From Symbiopectobacterium purcellii_A (lineage in GTDB: Bacteria; Pseudomonadota; Gammaproteobacteria; Enterobacterales; Enterobacteriaceae), in assembly GCF_052050035.1 (NCBI RefSeq), contig NZ_CP189882.1, positions 5,084,001-5,148,000 of the forward strand: 64,000 nt of DNA, read 5' to 3'. Every line of letters starts with the position of its first letter. Position 1 is the stretch's first letter. Made by a program: the position numbers and the translations under genes. The notes beneath the pieces are model-generated. The model had not been told where the DNA came from. It did not search any database and worked only from the letters and a program-made list of their open reading frames with translations. Positions 42,138 through 51,592 of the stretch are shown here, piece after piece.

Positions 42138-43106
42138 TCGGAGAGTGTAAAAAGATCTGTGTAAATGGCATTTTGAGGAAAACCTTCAGAGGACAAAAAA
42201 TGCCTATCAGCAAAGAACTTATTGACCAACTGCTTCAGGATTGCCACTCCCCTCAGGAGCTTCTGGGTGAATCAGGCCTACTCAAGGAGCTGACTAAAAG
42301 ACTGGCGGAACGGGTTCTTCAAGCTGAGATGGAGATACACCTTGGGTATGCTAAGCATGACCAGGCTGGTAATCATTCAGGCAACTCCCGCAATGGCAAG
42401 ACATCCAAGAGCGTACGTAGCCAAAATGGTGCGCTCGAGCTCGATATTCCGCGCGACCGCAACAGTACCTTCGAGCCGACACTGATCGGTAAGCACGAAA
42501 AGCAGCTTAACGGCTTCGATGACCGCATTATTTCTCTCTATTCCAGAGGGCTATCAACCCGTGATATTCAGGCTCACTTTAAAGAAGTCTACAGGGTCGA
42601 TGTTTCCGCTGGCTTCATTTCTCAAGTGACCAATGCCGTGATGGATGACGTTAAGCGCTGGCAGCAACGGCCGCTGGATGCGTTTTATCCCATTGTTTAC
42701 CTTGAATGTATTGTGGTCAAAAGCCAGGACGGCGGAGCCGTGACCAACAAGTCTGTTTACTTGGCTCTAGGCATCAACGGCCAGGGCGAAAAAGAGCTGC
42801 TGGGGCTATGGATAGCCAAAACCGAGGGGGCCAAGTTCTGGTTATCTGTAATGACAGAACTGAAAAATCGTGGGCTACAGGACATCTTTATCGCCTGCTG
42901 CGATGGCCTGAAGGGCTTTCCTGATGCCATTGAAGCTGTTTACCCGCATAGGGTACAGCTCTGCATCGTGCATCAGGTGCGGAACTCGCTGCGCTACGTC
43001 GGCTGGAAAGAGCGTAAAGCCGTTGCTGCTGACCTCCGCACTATCTATAGTTCCGCAACGCTAGAGGGCGCTGAAGAGGCCCTGGATGCCTTCGCGGCCA
43101 AATGGG

Positions 43107-43390
43107 GGCTTTGTTGAATAATTTAACCGTTTGATTTACATCTTCTTTAGTTAGAATGCATTTACAGAGAATGTATTTTGTTAGAACGACAAATCAAATA
43201 GTTAGCACAATAAAAAGCATTCCGAGAGGAAAAATTAGTCGTTGAAATTTTATAATGCTTATATAAATCAGTATAGCCAACCGACTTAAAAATGATTACA
43301 TCCTATGCCCTGATATGCGGCAAAGAAGCATAGCTGGCTGTTATCAAAATAATGTCGCTTGGCTATATCTTAAATTATTCAACAAAGCCC
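43107..43390 (+). repeat. M189 repeat, copy 4, itself interrupted by M92
   Basis: Flanked by CCAAATGGG (43098-43106 and 43391-43399). Total 284 bases, of which 94 are the nested M92 plus TA; the restored unit is 190 bases. Confidence 0.95.
43274..43365 (+). repeat. M92 repeat, copy 5, nested in M189
   Basis: Inserted at the TA in CAGTATCTT, about 20 bases from the M189 right end. Confidence 0.95.
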
Positions 43391-43740
43391 CAAATGGGAT
43401 GAACAGTTCCCGACGATCAGCCCATCGTGGAGAAATAATTGGGAACGTCTCATCGTCATTTTTGATTTTCCGCCGGAGATCCGCAAGGTTATCTACACCA
43501 CCAACGCGATAGAGTCGTTAAATGCTTCATTGCGCAAGATAACGAAAACGCGACGAATATTTCCAACGGATGACTCGGTGCTAAAATTATTCTATCTAGC
43601 CTTGCATAATATCTCGGCTAAATGGACCCTACCAATCAGAGACTGGAAACCGGCTATGAGCCAATTCATGTTGATGTATGGAGATCGGATTTCCGGTTAA
43701 GCGATGGAGCCATTTACACGAAATTCTTTACAGACTCGAT

Positions 43741-44691
43741 ACCGGTTCATTCTCGACAATGCCACTAACTTCAGCGTTCGTACACTCTGTCGGGTCATGC
43801 GTGTGACAGCCTCTGCCTGGTATGCATGGCGAAAAAAGCCCGCCGAACCGCTGCAAAAAGACGTGGAGGTCCGGGTCAGGTTAAAGGCGCTGTTCGCCGC
43901 CAGCAGGCAGGGAGCAGGAAGCCGGACGCTGGTCAAAAGGCTTCGTGGAGAAGGCATCATAATCAGCCGCTGGCGGGTGAGGAAACTCATGCAGGAAGAG
44001 GGGCTGGTCTGCCAACAGCGCCGGACTTATAGCTAAGCGACATTATTTTGATAACAGCCAGCTATGCTTCTTTGCCACATATCAGGGCATCGGCTGTAAT
44101 CATTTTTAAGTCGGTTGGCTATATAAGGTCACGACAAAACCCCGCCCGGGTGCAGAGGTGGCCCCAAACCTGCTGAACCAGAATTTTAACCCGCCGGGGC
44201 CAAATCAGGTGTGGGCGAGTGACATCACGTATCTGAAGACCGGTGAAGGCTGGCTGTATCTGGCGGCTATTATGGATTTGTACTCCCGGCAGATAGTGGG
44301 CTGGCAGGTGGACAGACGGATGACCTCATCGCTGGTCTGCGGGGCCCTGATGAAGGCATATAACCTGCGAACTCCCCCGCCGGGCCTGGTGGTGCATACG
44401 GACAGGGGGGCGCAGTACACGGGACAACGCTTTCAGGCGCTGCTGAGCAGCTACAGGCTGAGGAGCAGTATGGGAGACGTGGGTGCCTGCTGGGATAATG
44501 CGGTGATGGAGCGCTTCTGGGGCAGTCTGAAACATGAATGGTTGCTGCTGGTACCCCAGCCAACACGGGCTTACATGGAGCAGGATGTGGCGACGTATAT
44601 CCGCTACTACAACCTAGAGAGGCATCATGCCGCTAACGGTGATCTGTCTCCGGTGCGTTATGAACAAATGGCTGAGAAAAAAGTGTCCTGA
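43741..44691 (+). pseudogene. IS3 OrfB transposase, copy B, interrupted
   Basis: The frame RFILDNATNFSVRTLCRVMR to CQQRRTY is split by M92 after ACTTA and resumes KVTTKPRPGAEVAPNLLNQN-like to the end EQMAEKKVS. It lacks the first codons. Confidence 0.85.
44030..44121 (-). repeat. M92 repeat, copy 6
   Basis: In IS3 copy B. It shares ACAGCCGATG and CCACATATC variants with copy 2 at 23626. Confidence 0.92.
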
Positions 44692-44712
44692 TTTACTTGA
44701 CCAGTGCAATTA

Positions 44713-44804
44713 TAGCCAAGCGACATTATTTTGATAACAGCCAGCTATGCTTCTTTGCCGCATATCAGGGCATAGGATGTAATCATTTTTAAGTCGGTTG
44801 GCTA
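44713..44804 (-). repeat. M92 repeat, copy 7
   Basis: Left boundary of the FecCD fragment, in the opposite orientation to copy 8 on its other side. Confidence 0.93.
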
Positions 44805-45201
44805 TAACACCAGCGCACCAATCAGGGCGCTGGCGGGCAGATAGAAACGGTGTTCTTCGCCGAATACCATGCGGGCGATGTGTGGCGCAACCAGACCAAT
44901 AAAACCGATCGGGCCGATAAACGCCACCGACAGCGCAGAGAGGATACTGATGCGCAGCAGCGTCGTCAGACGTAAGCGGCGCACGTTGATGCCAAAACTG
45001 GTAGCGCGATCTTCCCCAAGGCGTAAGGCGGTGAGTTTCCATGAACTCATAAACGACAGCGGCATTAATATCGCCAGTGCCAGCAGCAGTATGCCTAGCT
45101 TTTCCGATGAGGCGCGGGCCAGACTGCCCATGGTCCAGAATACCAATCCTTGCAACGTATCTTCATTGGCAATGAATTGCAGCATGGACACCAGCGCATT
45201 A
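44805..45201 (-). pseudogene. FecCD-family ABC permease fragment
   Basis: The frame SMLQFIANEDTLQGLVFWTM, then LGEDRATSFGINVRRLRLTT and FIGPIGFIGLVAPHIARMVF is the central-to-C-terminal part of a siderophore/haem/B12-type permease, about 130 residues with four membrane spans. Through copy 7 the codons go on LVLIA before the IS3 end, so IS3 had already cut the gene. The N-terminal half is missing beyond copy 8. Confidence 0.8.
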
Positions 45202-45293
45202 TAGCCAACCGACTTAAAAATGATTACATCCTATGCCCTGATATGCGGCAAAGAAGCATAGCTGGCTGTTATCAAAATAATGTCGCTTGGCTA
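45202..45293 (+). repeat. M92 repeat, copy 8
   Basis: Right boundary of the FecCD fragment; an upstream region of the isomerase gene follows. Confidence 0.93.
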
Positions 45294-45785
45294 TATCATC
45301 TGCGCTCGTCAGGCGAGCGGTACCTGTATCTATGCATAGTAGAGCCTCTTGTGCTGGTTGTTTGTCAGGTAATGTATAACAATGAAAATGTGGCACAGGC
45401 CCGGTTTGGCAATTCTGCGCTGGGATGATTTGCGCTTTATTTTTGACAAAGCATACTACACCCATCAAAATGAAATAGTTTTTAGTATTTTTATTTGTCC
45501 ATCACAATAAAGGAACGAACATGAAAATTGCATTGATTAACGAGAACAGCCAGGCTGCCAAGAACGCTATTATTGCCGAAGCGCTGACTAAAGCCGTTGC
45601 ACCGCAAGGTCACACCATATACAACTACGGTCAGTACGCCGTTGATGACGCTGCACAACTGACCTACATCCAGAACGGTATTCTGGCAGCTATCCTGCTG
45701 AACTCTGGTGCTGCTGATTTCCCCCCATGTCAGGGTAGTTGTCGCCTCTGAGTGAAAAAAATCTAGGGGGCTGGAGAAGCTGTTC

Positions 45786-46251
45786 ATGGGAAGCTATTCG
45801 CCAGAACGTAAAGCGGCTGTGATCGCCAGAATGTTGCCGCCGCATAGTCAGTCTATTTACCAGATATCCCGCCAATACGCTTTATGGCTGGCGGTCTCAG
45901 GCTGGAATTCCGACTCAGTCGGCAGCCAGTGAGAGTAAACTCCACCTGGAGTGGTCTCAGGATGCGCGCTTCGCCGTTATCGTTGAAACCGCGCCGCTTT
46001 CTGCTCATGCTGTGGCTGAATACTGTCGCCGTAAAGGCCTCTATCCTGAACAGATTCAGCAGTGGAAGGACGAGTTTATGCAGCCAGGTCAGCGTGCAGA
46101 AAGAGCCTTAATAAAGAAACAGCAAAAAGAAATTCAGCAGCTTAATCGTGAAATAGCCCGCAAGGACAAAGCCCTCGCCGAAGCGGCGGCACTGCTCATC
46201 CTGGAAAAAAAGCTCAAGGCGTTCTTCGACGAAGAACGCGAGGTCGAATGA
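45786..46251 (+). pseudogene. IS3-like OrfA, copy B, with 17-bp deletion
   Basis: Begins MGSYSPERKAAVIARMLPPH and goes out of frame after IYQISR. The original frame resumes AEYCRRKGLYPEQIQQWKDE and continues through the coiled coil that is cut by a nonsense codon in copy A. Confidence 0.85.
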
Positions 46252-47279
46252 CGCGCACAGCCGACAGGTTACGGCTGATGAAGATGCTGGAGGAGGCTGC
46301 CACTGCCGGCGTCCGGCAAAGCGATGCCTGCAGGTCTGTAGGTATTAGCGAGCGGACGTTCCAGCGCTGGCGGCTAAGTCCTGACGACCGGCGACCGACG
46401 GCATCACGGCCGATGCCGAAAAACAGGCTCAGTGCTGAAGCGGAACAGCAGGTGCTGGCCATCTGCCATGAGCCACGATTCGCCAGTCTGTCGCCGGCGC
46501 AAATCGTACCGGCACTAGCCGATGAGGGGCGTTACGTTGCCAGTGAATCGACGTTTTACCGGGTGTTGCGCCGTGCCGGAGAGGTCAGTCATCGCGGGCG
46601 TCAGCAGGCCCCGCAAAGTAAGCCGCTGTCGACATGGAAGGCGATCGCGCCGAACCAGGTGTGGTCGTGGGACATCACCTGGCTGAAGTCGCTGACGGCG
46701 GGTCACTGGTTCTACCTGTATCTCATAGAAGATGTGTTCAGTCGCAAAATAGTGGGTTATGAGGTGTACCCGGTCGAAAGCGGCGAGTATGCAGCAGAAC
46801 TGCTGAAGCGAACGGTGCTGAGCGAGCGCTGCTGGCAGGAGCCGCTGGTACTGCATGCGGATAACGGTGCACCGATGAAGTCACAGGTACTGCAGGTGAA
46901 GCTTGCGGAGCTGAAGATAACCCCGTCACACAGTCGGCCGCGGGTAAGCAACGACAACGCCCACGTGGAATCGCTGTTCAGGATGCAGAAATACGTGCCT
47001 GCATGGTCTGAAAAAGGCTTTGCAACGCTGGAAGATGCGCGAGCCTGGGTGGAAACCTTCGTCGGCTGGTACAACGAGGAACATCGCCATAGCGGTATCC
47101 GGTATGTCACGCCGGGCCAGCGGCACAGAGGCGAAGACAGCCAGTTGCTGGTAAAGCGAAAATCGGTGTATGAGGCAGCAAAAATGCAGAACCCGCATCG
47201 TTGGTCAGGGCCAACAAGAAACTGGGAGCGGCAGGACGAAGTGTGGCTAAATCCGGAACGGGAAAAACAGGCCGTATGA
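46248..47279 (+). CDS. IS3-like OrfB transposase (rve), copy B
   Basis: The 343 residues are nearly identical to copy A, differing for instance at SAEAEQ for SAEEEQ and FRMQKY for FRMLKY. The DDE core is intact. Confidence 0.88.
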   Translation: MTRTADRLRLMKMLEEAATAGVRQSDACRSVGISERTFQRWRLSPDDRRPTASRPMPKNRLSAEAEQQVLAICHEPRFASLSPAQIVPALADEGRYVASESTFYRVLRRAGEVSHRGRQQAPQSKPLSTWKAIAPNQVWSWDITWLKSLTAGHWFYLYLIEDVFSRKIVGYEVYPVESGEYAAELLKRTVLSERCWQEPLVLHADNGAPMKSQVLQVKLAELKITPSHSRPRVSNDNAHVESLFRMQKYVPAWSEKGFATLEDARAWVETFVGWYNEEHRHSGIRYVTPGQRHRGEDSQLLVKRKSVYEAAKMQNPHRWSGPTRNWERQDEVWLNPEREKQAV

Positions 47280-47792
47280 ATCAACTGGGGCGACAACTAC
47301 CTTGACACGCACCGCTTTCGTGGTAACCGGTTGTGGTACTGGCCAGGGCGCGATGCTGGCCTGTAAATCTTTCCCGGGTGTGATCTGTGGTCTGGTTGTT
47401 GACCCGTCCGATGCGTACCTGTTCTCCCAGATCAACAACGGTAACGCCGTTTCTCTGCCGTATGCCAAAGGCTTCGGCTGGGGCGCTGAGCTGAACCTGG
47501 AAAACCTGTTCACTCAACCGTTCAAAGAAGAAGGTGGCCGTGGCTACCCGAGCGACCGCGTTGTTCCGCAACAGCGTAACAAGAAGATCCTGGACGCAGT
47601 GAAAGAAGTTACCTATAACGATCTGATCTCAATCCTGAAAGGTCTGGATCAGGATCTGGTTAAAGGTGCTATTTCTGGTGCTAAATTCCAGGAATACTTC
47701 TTTGCCAACAGCAAAGATGCAGAACTGACCAGCTTTATCAAATCGCTGCTGGCATAATTCCCCTAAAGGGAAAGTTGCGGTATCGGTTTATC

Positions 47793-47824
47793 AACCGCAG
47801 GTGGAAACACTTGCGGTTTTTTTA
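47793..47824 (+). terminator. Terminator after isomerase gene
   Basis: AACCGCA pairs with TGCGGTT across a purine-rich loop, followed by seven T. Confidence 0.7.
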
Positions 47825-48052
47825 TGCACCAGCCAGCGCTTTTCACATGTCGATCGCCGTGTTATCACATTCTATTCAGCCCATTTCCCCTTAGGCGTTC
47901 ACTAAGCGTGTTGCTTAATAGTGAAATAAGGGTGTTTCGGTGATTGAAGTAAATTTTACGCTGTTCTGAGATGGAAATTCCAAAGACCGGCGCTAAGGAG
48001 TGGCTTTGTTGAATAAATCGAACTTTCAGGGGATCGCCGGATCAAAGCACTA

Positions 48053-48144
48053 TAGCCAACCGACTTAAAAATGATTACATCCTATGCCCTGATATGCGGC
48101 AAAGAAGCATAGCTGGCTGTTATCAAAATAATGTCGCTTGGCTA
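48053..48144 (+). repeat. M92 repeat, copy 9
   Basis: Between the left end of IS903-like copy B and its ATG, about 28 bases before the start codon, so it leaves the protein intact but may change expression. Confidence 0.94.
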
Positions 48145-48171
48145 TATCATCGCTCCCGATAGCAGCTCCCC

Positions 48172-49095
48172 ATGGCAAAGCAAAAGTTTAAAATCACCAA
48201 CTGGCCCACCTACAACAAAGCACTCAGACAACGCGGCTCCCTGACGGTCTGGCTTGATGAGTCGGCCATCGCTGCATGGACTGACAGTGCTTCGCCTGAA
48301 GGTCGTGGTCGGCCGCTTTACTACACCGATATGGCTGTTACCACGGTTTTGATGATAAAGCGCGTGTTTAACCTGTCGCTCCGGGCATTACAGGGCTTTG
48401 TCGACTCGGTTTTTACACTGATGAGCCTGCCACTGCGCTGCCCGGACTACTCTCTGGTCAGTCGGCGGGCAAAAACCGTCAGTATCAGCATAAAAACGCC
48501 AACGCGTGGTGAAATCTCGCATCTGGTCATCGACAGTACCGGTCTGAAGGTCTTTGGCGAAGGTGAATGGAAAGTCAGGCAGCATGGGGCTGACAGACGA
48601 AGAGTGTGGCGCAAGCTTCATCTGGCAGCAGACAGTGCGACGCATGAGATTATCTGTGCCGACTTATCGCTCAGCGGAACGACAGATGCGCAGGCACTGC
48701 CGGGCCTGATTAACCAAACCCACCGAAAAATCAGGGAAGTGTCAGCAGACGGTGCTTATGACGCCCGTTACTGCCACGATGCGTTGCTAAGAAAGAAAAT
48801 CAGGCCCCTTATCCCGCCGCGAAGCGGAGCCAAATACTGGCCGGACAAGTACCATGAACGTAACCATGCGGTGGCGAATCAGCGTCTGAGCGGGAGTAAT
48901 GATATGTGGAAAAAGAAAGTGGGTTATCACCGGCGTTCAGTGGCAGAAACAGCGATGTTCCGCATAAAAACTTTGCTGGGTGGCCATCTGAGCCTGCGTG
49001 ACTATGAGGCTCAAGTAGGTGAAGCCATACCGATGGTCAAAGCGCTGAACCGTATGACGTTGTTGGGTATGCCACACAGCGTCAGGATAGGATAA
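48172..49095 (+). CDS. IS903-like transposase, intact
   Basis: The 307 residues have the IS5/IS903 plan: GRPLYYTDMAVTTVLMIKRV, LVIDSTGLKVFGEGEWKVRQ with the first Asp, REVSADGAYDARYCHDALLR with the second and HRRSVAETAMFRIKTLLG with the Glu. It is the only unbroken copy and the likely source of transposase for M189 and M173. Confidence 0.93.
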   Translation: MAKQKFKITNWPTYNKALRQRGSLTVWLDESAIAAWTDSASPEGRGRPLYYTDMAVTTVLMIKRVFNLSLRALQGFVDSVFTLMSLPLRCPDYSLVSRRAKTVSISIKTPTRGEISHLVIDSTGLKVFGEGEWKVRQHGADRRRVWRKLHLAADSATHEIICADLSLSGTTDAQALPGLINQTHRKIREVSADGAYDARYCHDALLRKKIRPLIPPRSGAKYWPDKYHERNHAVANQRLSGSNDMWKKKVGYHRRSVAETAMFRIKTLLGGHLSLRDYEAQVGEAIPMVKALNRMTLLGMPHSVRIG

Positions 49096-49151
49096 CAGGT
49101 GTAGCAGAGGGAGTCATCCTGTCGGCTAATTCTGATTTATTCAACAAAGCC

Positions 49152-49826
49152 ATTAGGATGCTGTTTATGTATACCTTGAAAACCGGTATCTGCCCAGATG
49201 GTTACCTCAGGAGGAATATGGCGAATTATATCGACTTTATCGAGTAAGCGTTTATCGTGACGGCGCCCATTTTTGCTCATGGGGATAAATCCAATTTGCC
49301 TTGTTTCGTCAGTCATAACAAGCCCTTTTCGAGTGGTCTGTCTTTTCTTTCCCGAATACATTTTTTTTCGCCGACGCAGATTCTTAGGCTTTTGGACAGG
49401 TCGCTCTGTCCCATCAATAAAGACGTCTTTAACTCCAGGAAAGGCGCGAAAAAATTCCTCAGCAGAGCGAATTTGACGAGCGGGCAAAACACATTCTCGC
49501 CCCAAGGTCATCTCTAAAACCGGCAATAATATTTTTACCCAGCGACATACCCGTGTTCTATCTAAACCAAAAAGAAGTCCTTGCAAATCATAGGTCGGAT
49601 AACATTTTAAATACAATAAAATAAAAAGCAGTTTATCTAATGGGGTTGGGATAAATCCTTTCTGCCCTGCACCCATCTGCCGCTCGTGATCTTTTCGATT
49701 CTTTTTCCGATAAATCAAATAACAAGCTGAAAATTCAGCGGCTAAATTTTTCAATTCTTCGACTGATAATCCAATGATTGCTTTACATAAACGATTATCT
49801 CGTAACAACCGCTCTTTGTTGATCAT
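49152..49826 (-). pseudogene. ISL2-like transposase, copy B, 3'-truncated
   Basis: The frame MINKERLLRDNRLCKAIIGL to WADTGFQGIHKQHPN is the first three quarters of the intact copy at 52772. The C-terminal catalytic part is replaced by the IS903-like end. Confidence 0.9.
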
Positions 49827-50009
49827 TTCAAACCTTTATTCTCTAAGTTAAACCTCTTTTTATTCTCAATAGCCTGACAAAAAATGCAAGTCTCTATTCA
49901 GCAACTAGTTTACTGTGTAATCAGATGCGTGAAATCCATAAAATTCTGCTTGACCGAAAGCGGTCGACTCCCTATAGTACCGCCCCGTTGCACTTGAACG
50001 GTAACCCCC

Positions 50010-50099
50010 GGTGAGGTGTCTGAGTGGCTGAAGGAGCACGCCTGGAAAGTGTGTATACGCGAAAGCGTATCGAGGGTTCGAACCCCTCTCTCACCGCCA
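50010..50099 (+). tRNA. tRNA-Ser (anticodon GGA)
   Basis: GGTGAGGTGTCTGAGTGGCT at the 5' side and CTCTCACCGCCA at the 3' side form the acceptor stem with encoded CCA. The loop CTGGAAA carries GGA, and the long variable arm (TACGCGAAAGCGTA) is typical of tRNA-Ser. Intact although surrounded by IS elements. Confidence 0.95.
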
Positions 50100-50108
50100 T
50101 ATAAAAGA

Positions 50109-50136
50109 ACGCCCCTGAGCAATCAGGGGCGTTTTT
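50109..50136 (+). terminator. Terminator after tRNA-Ser
   Basis: ACGCCCCTGA and TCAGGGGCGT pair, then TTTT. Confidence 0.9.
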
Positions 50137-50159
50137 GCTTTTAGCCTACAGCCAGATTC

Positions 50160-50935
50160 TTATTCCCCCGGCTGAAAACGCTGATACAAATGTATCCCCA
50201 ACAGCATGGTTGCCAGACTTACCGTCATTGCCACCGTTGCCATCGCCATTCCCTGCCCTACAGACCCTTGCTCAAACTGTCGCCAGATAAAGATCGCAGT
50301 GGTTTGCACCCCTGCCGGAGCCAAAAGCAATAAGGTCACCAACTCACGAACGGCTACGGCAAACACCAGTAACATCGCCGCCAGCAAGCTGGGGAAGACC
50401 AGCGGTGCCACCACGTAGCGCAATGCCCTCAACGTCGAGCCGCCGTGAACGCGTGCAGCAGCTTCCAGGTTAGGGCCAAGTTGGCGTAATGCCGCACTCA
50501 CATAGCGGATGGGATAAGGCAACAGTAAGCAACTGTACGCCAACAGGAGAATCACCCAAGTGTTGTAGGGCGTAACCGGCCAAAAGCTTCGGTTCCACGC
50601 CAATATCAGCCCCACACCAACCACAATGCCAGGAAGCGCCACAGGCAACAGAGAGAGGCCACCCAATAGCGCTGCACCGCGAACGCGTCTCACCGTTACC
50701 AACCAGGCAACCAATGTGCCGACAATCCCTGTCAGTAGCGCAGTGCCGCTTGCCATGGCCAAAGAAAGCGCCATACCTGTTAATATAGCCAAGCGACATT
50801 ATTTTGATAACAGCCAGCTATGCTTCTTTGCCGCATATCAGGGCATAGGATGTAATCATTTTTAAGTCGGTTGGCTATACTCCCGCTGTTAACGTTTTAC
50901 TGAGATAAACGGTGCTGCTGTTTATTGTGTTCATG
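50160..50935 (-). pseudogene. ABC transporter permease (Fe3+/phosphonate-type), disrupted 5' end
   Basis: The frame to 50783 (LTGMALSLAMASGTALLTGI to FQPGE) is a binding-protein-dependent permease with about six membrane spans and the EAA loop (LGPNLEAAARVHGGSTLRAL). An M92 at 50786 interrupts it; beyond, codons STVYLSKTLTAGV lead back to the M173 at 50936 and a possible ATG. The N-terminal region before that looks short for the family. It is probably transcribed with the ATPase gene upstream. Confidence 0.75.
50786..50877 (-). repeat. M92 repeat, copy 10
   Basis: In the 5' part of the permease gene. Confidence 0.93.
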
Positions 50936-51108
50936 GGCTTTGTTGAATAATAGGGAATAATGCTGTTATGACACGCCTTTTTTGGATTAAAATGCTGATC
51001 GCTCCGGGATGCATCACTACGCTCTAGATGTAACATACTGATTTTACCTCAAGGGAATCCGCAGCCTTTATGGCTGCGCAGAATAATATCTATTTATTCA
51101 ACAAAGCC
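50936..51108 (+). repeat. M173 repeat (second IS903-type MITE)
   Basis: The ends GGCTTTGTTGAATAATAG and the complement of GGCTTTGTTGAATAAATA enclose 173 bases unrelated to M189. Flanked by the 9-base repeat GTGTTCATG (50927-50935, 51109-51117). The internal stretch CGCAGCCTTTATGGCTGCGC forms a hairpin. Confidence 0.9.
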
Positions 51109-51159
51109 GTGTTCATGTTCATCGTATAACTCCCCTACTCTGCATCTAAGGTGGAAACG

Positions 51160-51348
51160 GGCTTTGTTGAATAATTTAACCGTTTGATTTACATCTTCTT
51201 TAGTTAGAATGCATTTACAGAGAATGTATTTTGTTAGAACGACAAATCAAATAGTTAGCACAATAAAAAGCATTCCGAGAGGAAAAATTAGTCGTTGAAA
51301 TTTTATAATGCTTATATAAACCAGTATCTTAAATTATTCAACAAAGCC
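51160..51348 (+). repeat. M189 repeat, copy 5
   Basis: Flanked by GTGGAAACG (51151-51159, 51349-51357), in the 3' end of the ABC ATPase gene. Confidence 0.95.
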
Positions 51349-51434
51349 GTGGAAACGGAGACCAGTTGACCCGCGGATAAGGTCGCATCCGCATCCGCCA
51401 TGGTGTTCGCCTCTTCGCGGTCGTGCGTGACATA

Positions 51435-51526
51435 TAGCCAACCGACTTAAAAATGATTACATCCTATGCCCTGATATGCGGCAAAGAAGCATAGCTGGCT
51501 GTTATCAAAATAATGTCGCTTGGCTA
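51435..51526 (+). repeat. M92 repeat, copy 11
   Basis: Inside the ABC ATPase gene, TA on both sides. Confidence 0.94.
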
Positions 51527-51592
51527 TACACCGCTGTCGTGCCTAGCTGACGAAGTATAGCTAAACGACTTAATTTTGATTACATTATTTAA

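Larger units (their letters stand above)
42200..43700 (+). pseudogene. IS256 transposase, copy B, interrupted
   Basis: The 5' frame MPISKELIDQLLQDCHSPQE runs to ALDAFAAKWG. After the 284-base insertion and one copy of CCAAATGGG it continues DEQFPTISPSWRNNWERLIV to RISG. Confidence 0.92.
42141..43737 (+). mobile_element. IS256-family element, copy B, split by nested repeats
   Basis: Left end GAGAGTGTAAAAAGATCTGT at 42141, right end ACGAAATTCTTTACAGACTC at 43737. No flanking duplication is present because an IS3 fragment follows directly. The transposase is interrupted at 43107 and also carries a 3-base deletion (PHRVQ for PHTRVQ). Confidence 0.92.
43738..44703 (+). mobile_element. IS3-family element, copy B, 5'-truncated
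   Basis: It begins abruptly inside OrfB at the IS256 junction and runs to the right end GTGTCCTGATTTACTTGACC. OrfA is absent. It carries an M92 copy. The FecCD gene fragment follows its right end. Confidence 0.85.
45722..47315 (+). mobile_element. IS3-like two-ORF element, copy B (1594 bp)
   Basis: Runs from CCCCCATGTCAGGGTAGTTG to ACTACCTTGACACGCACCGC, with TTTC on both sides. Compared with copy A it lacks 17 bases between two CCCGCC repeats near 45870, which shifts OrfA. Confidence 0.85.
45521..47757 (+). pseudogene. RpiB/LacA/LacB-type sugar-phosphate isomerase, interrupted
   Basis: The ATG at 45521 (AAGGAACG upstream) starts MKIALINENSQAAKNAIIAE. The frame runs to LLNSGAADF at 45721 and continues VVTGCGTGQGAMLACKSFPG at 47317-47757, ending FIKSLLA. 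Removing the IS3-like element and one TTTC gives an uninterrupted protein of about 212 residues. The GCGTGQG loop is the active-site signature of the family. The sugar is unknown. Confidence 0.85.
48002..49151 (+). mobile_element. IS903-like (IS5 family) element, copy B
   Basis: 1150 bases including one M92 (94 bases) in the leader, so 1056 without it. Flanks CTAAGGAGT and ATTAGGATG do not match. Confidence 0.92.
47904..49911 (-). mobile_element. IS5-family (ISL2-like) element, copy B, with IS903-like insertion and deletion
   Basis: Ends AAGCGTGTTGCTTAATAG and the complement of AAACTAGTTGCTGAATAGAG, flanked by ACT on both sides (47901-47903, 49912-49914). The IS903-like element at 48002-49151 sits inside. 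About 180 bases of the transposase gene between HPN and LLSAG are missing at that junction. Confidence 0.88.
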
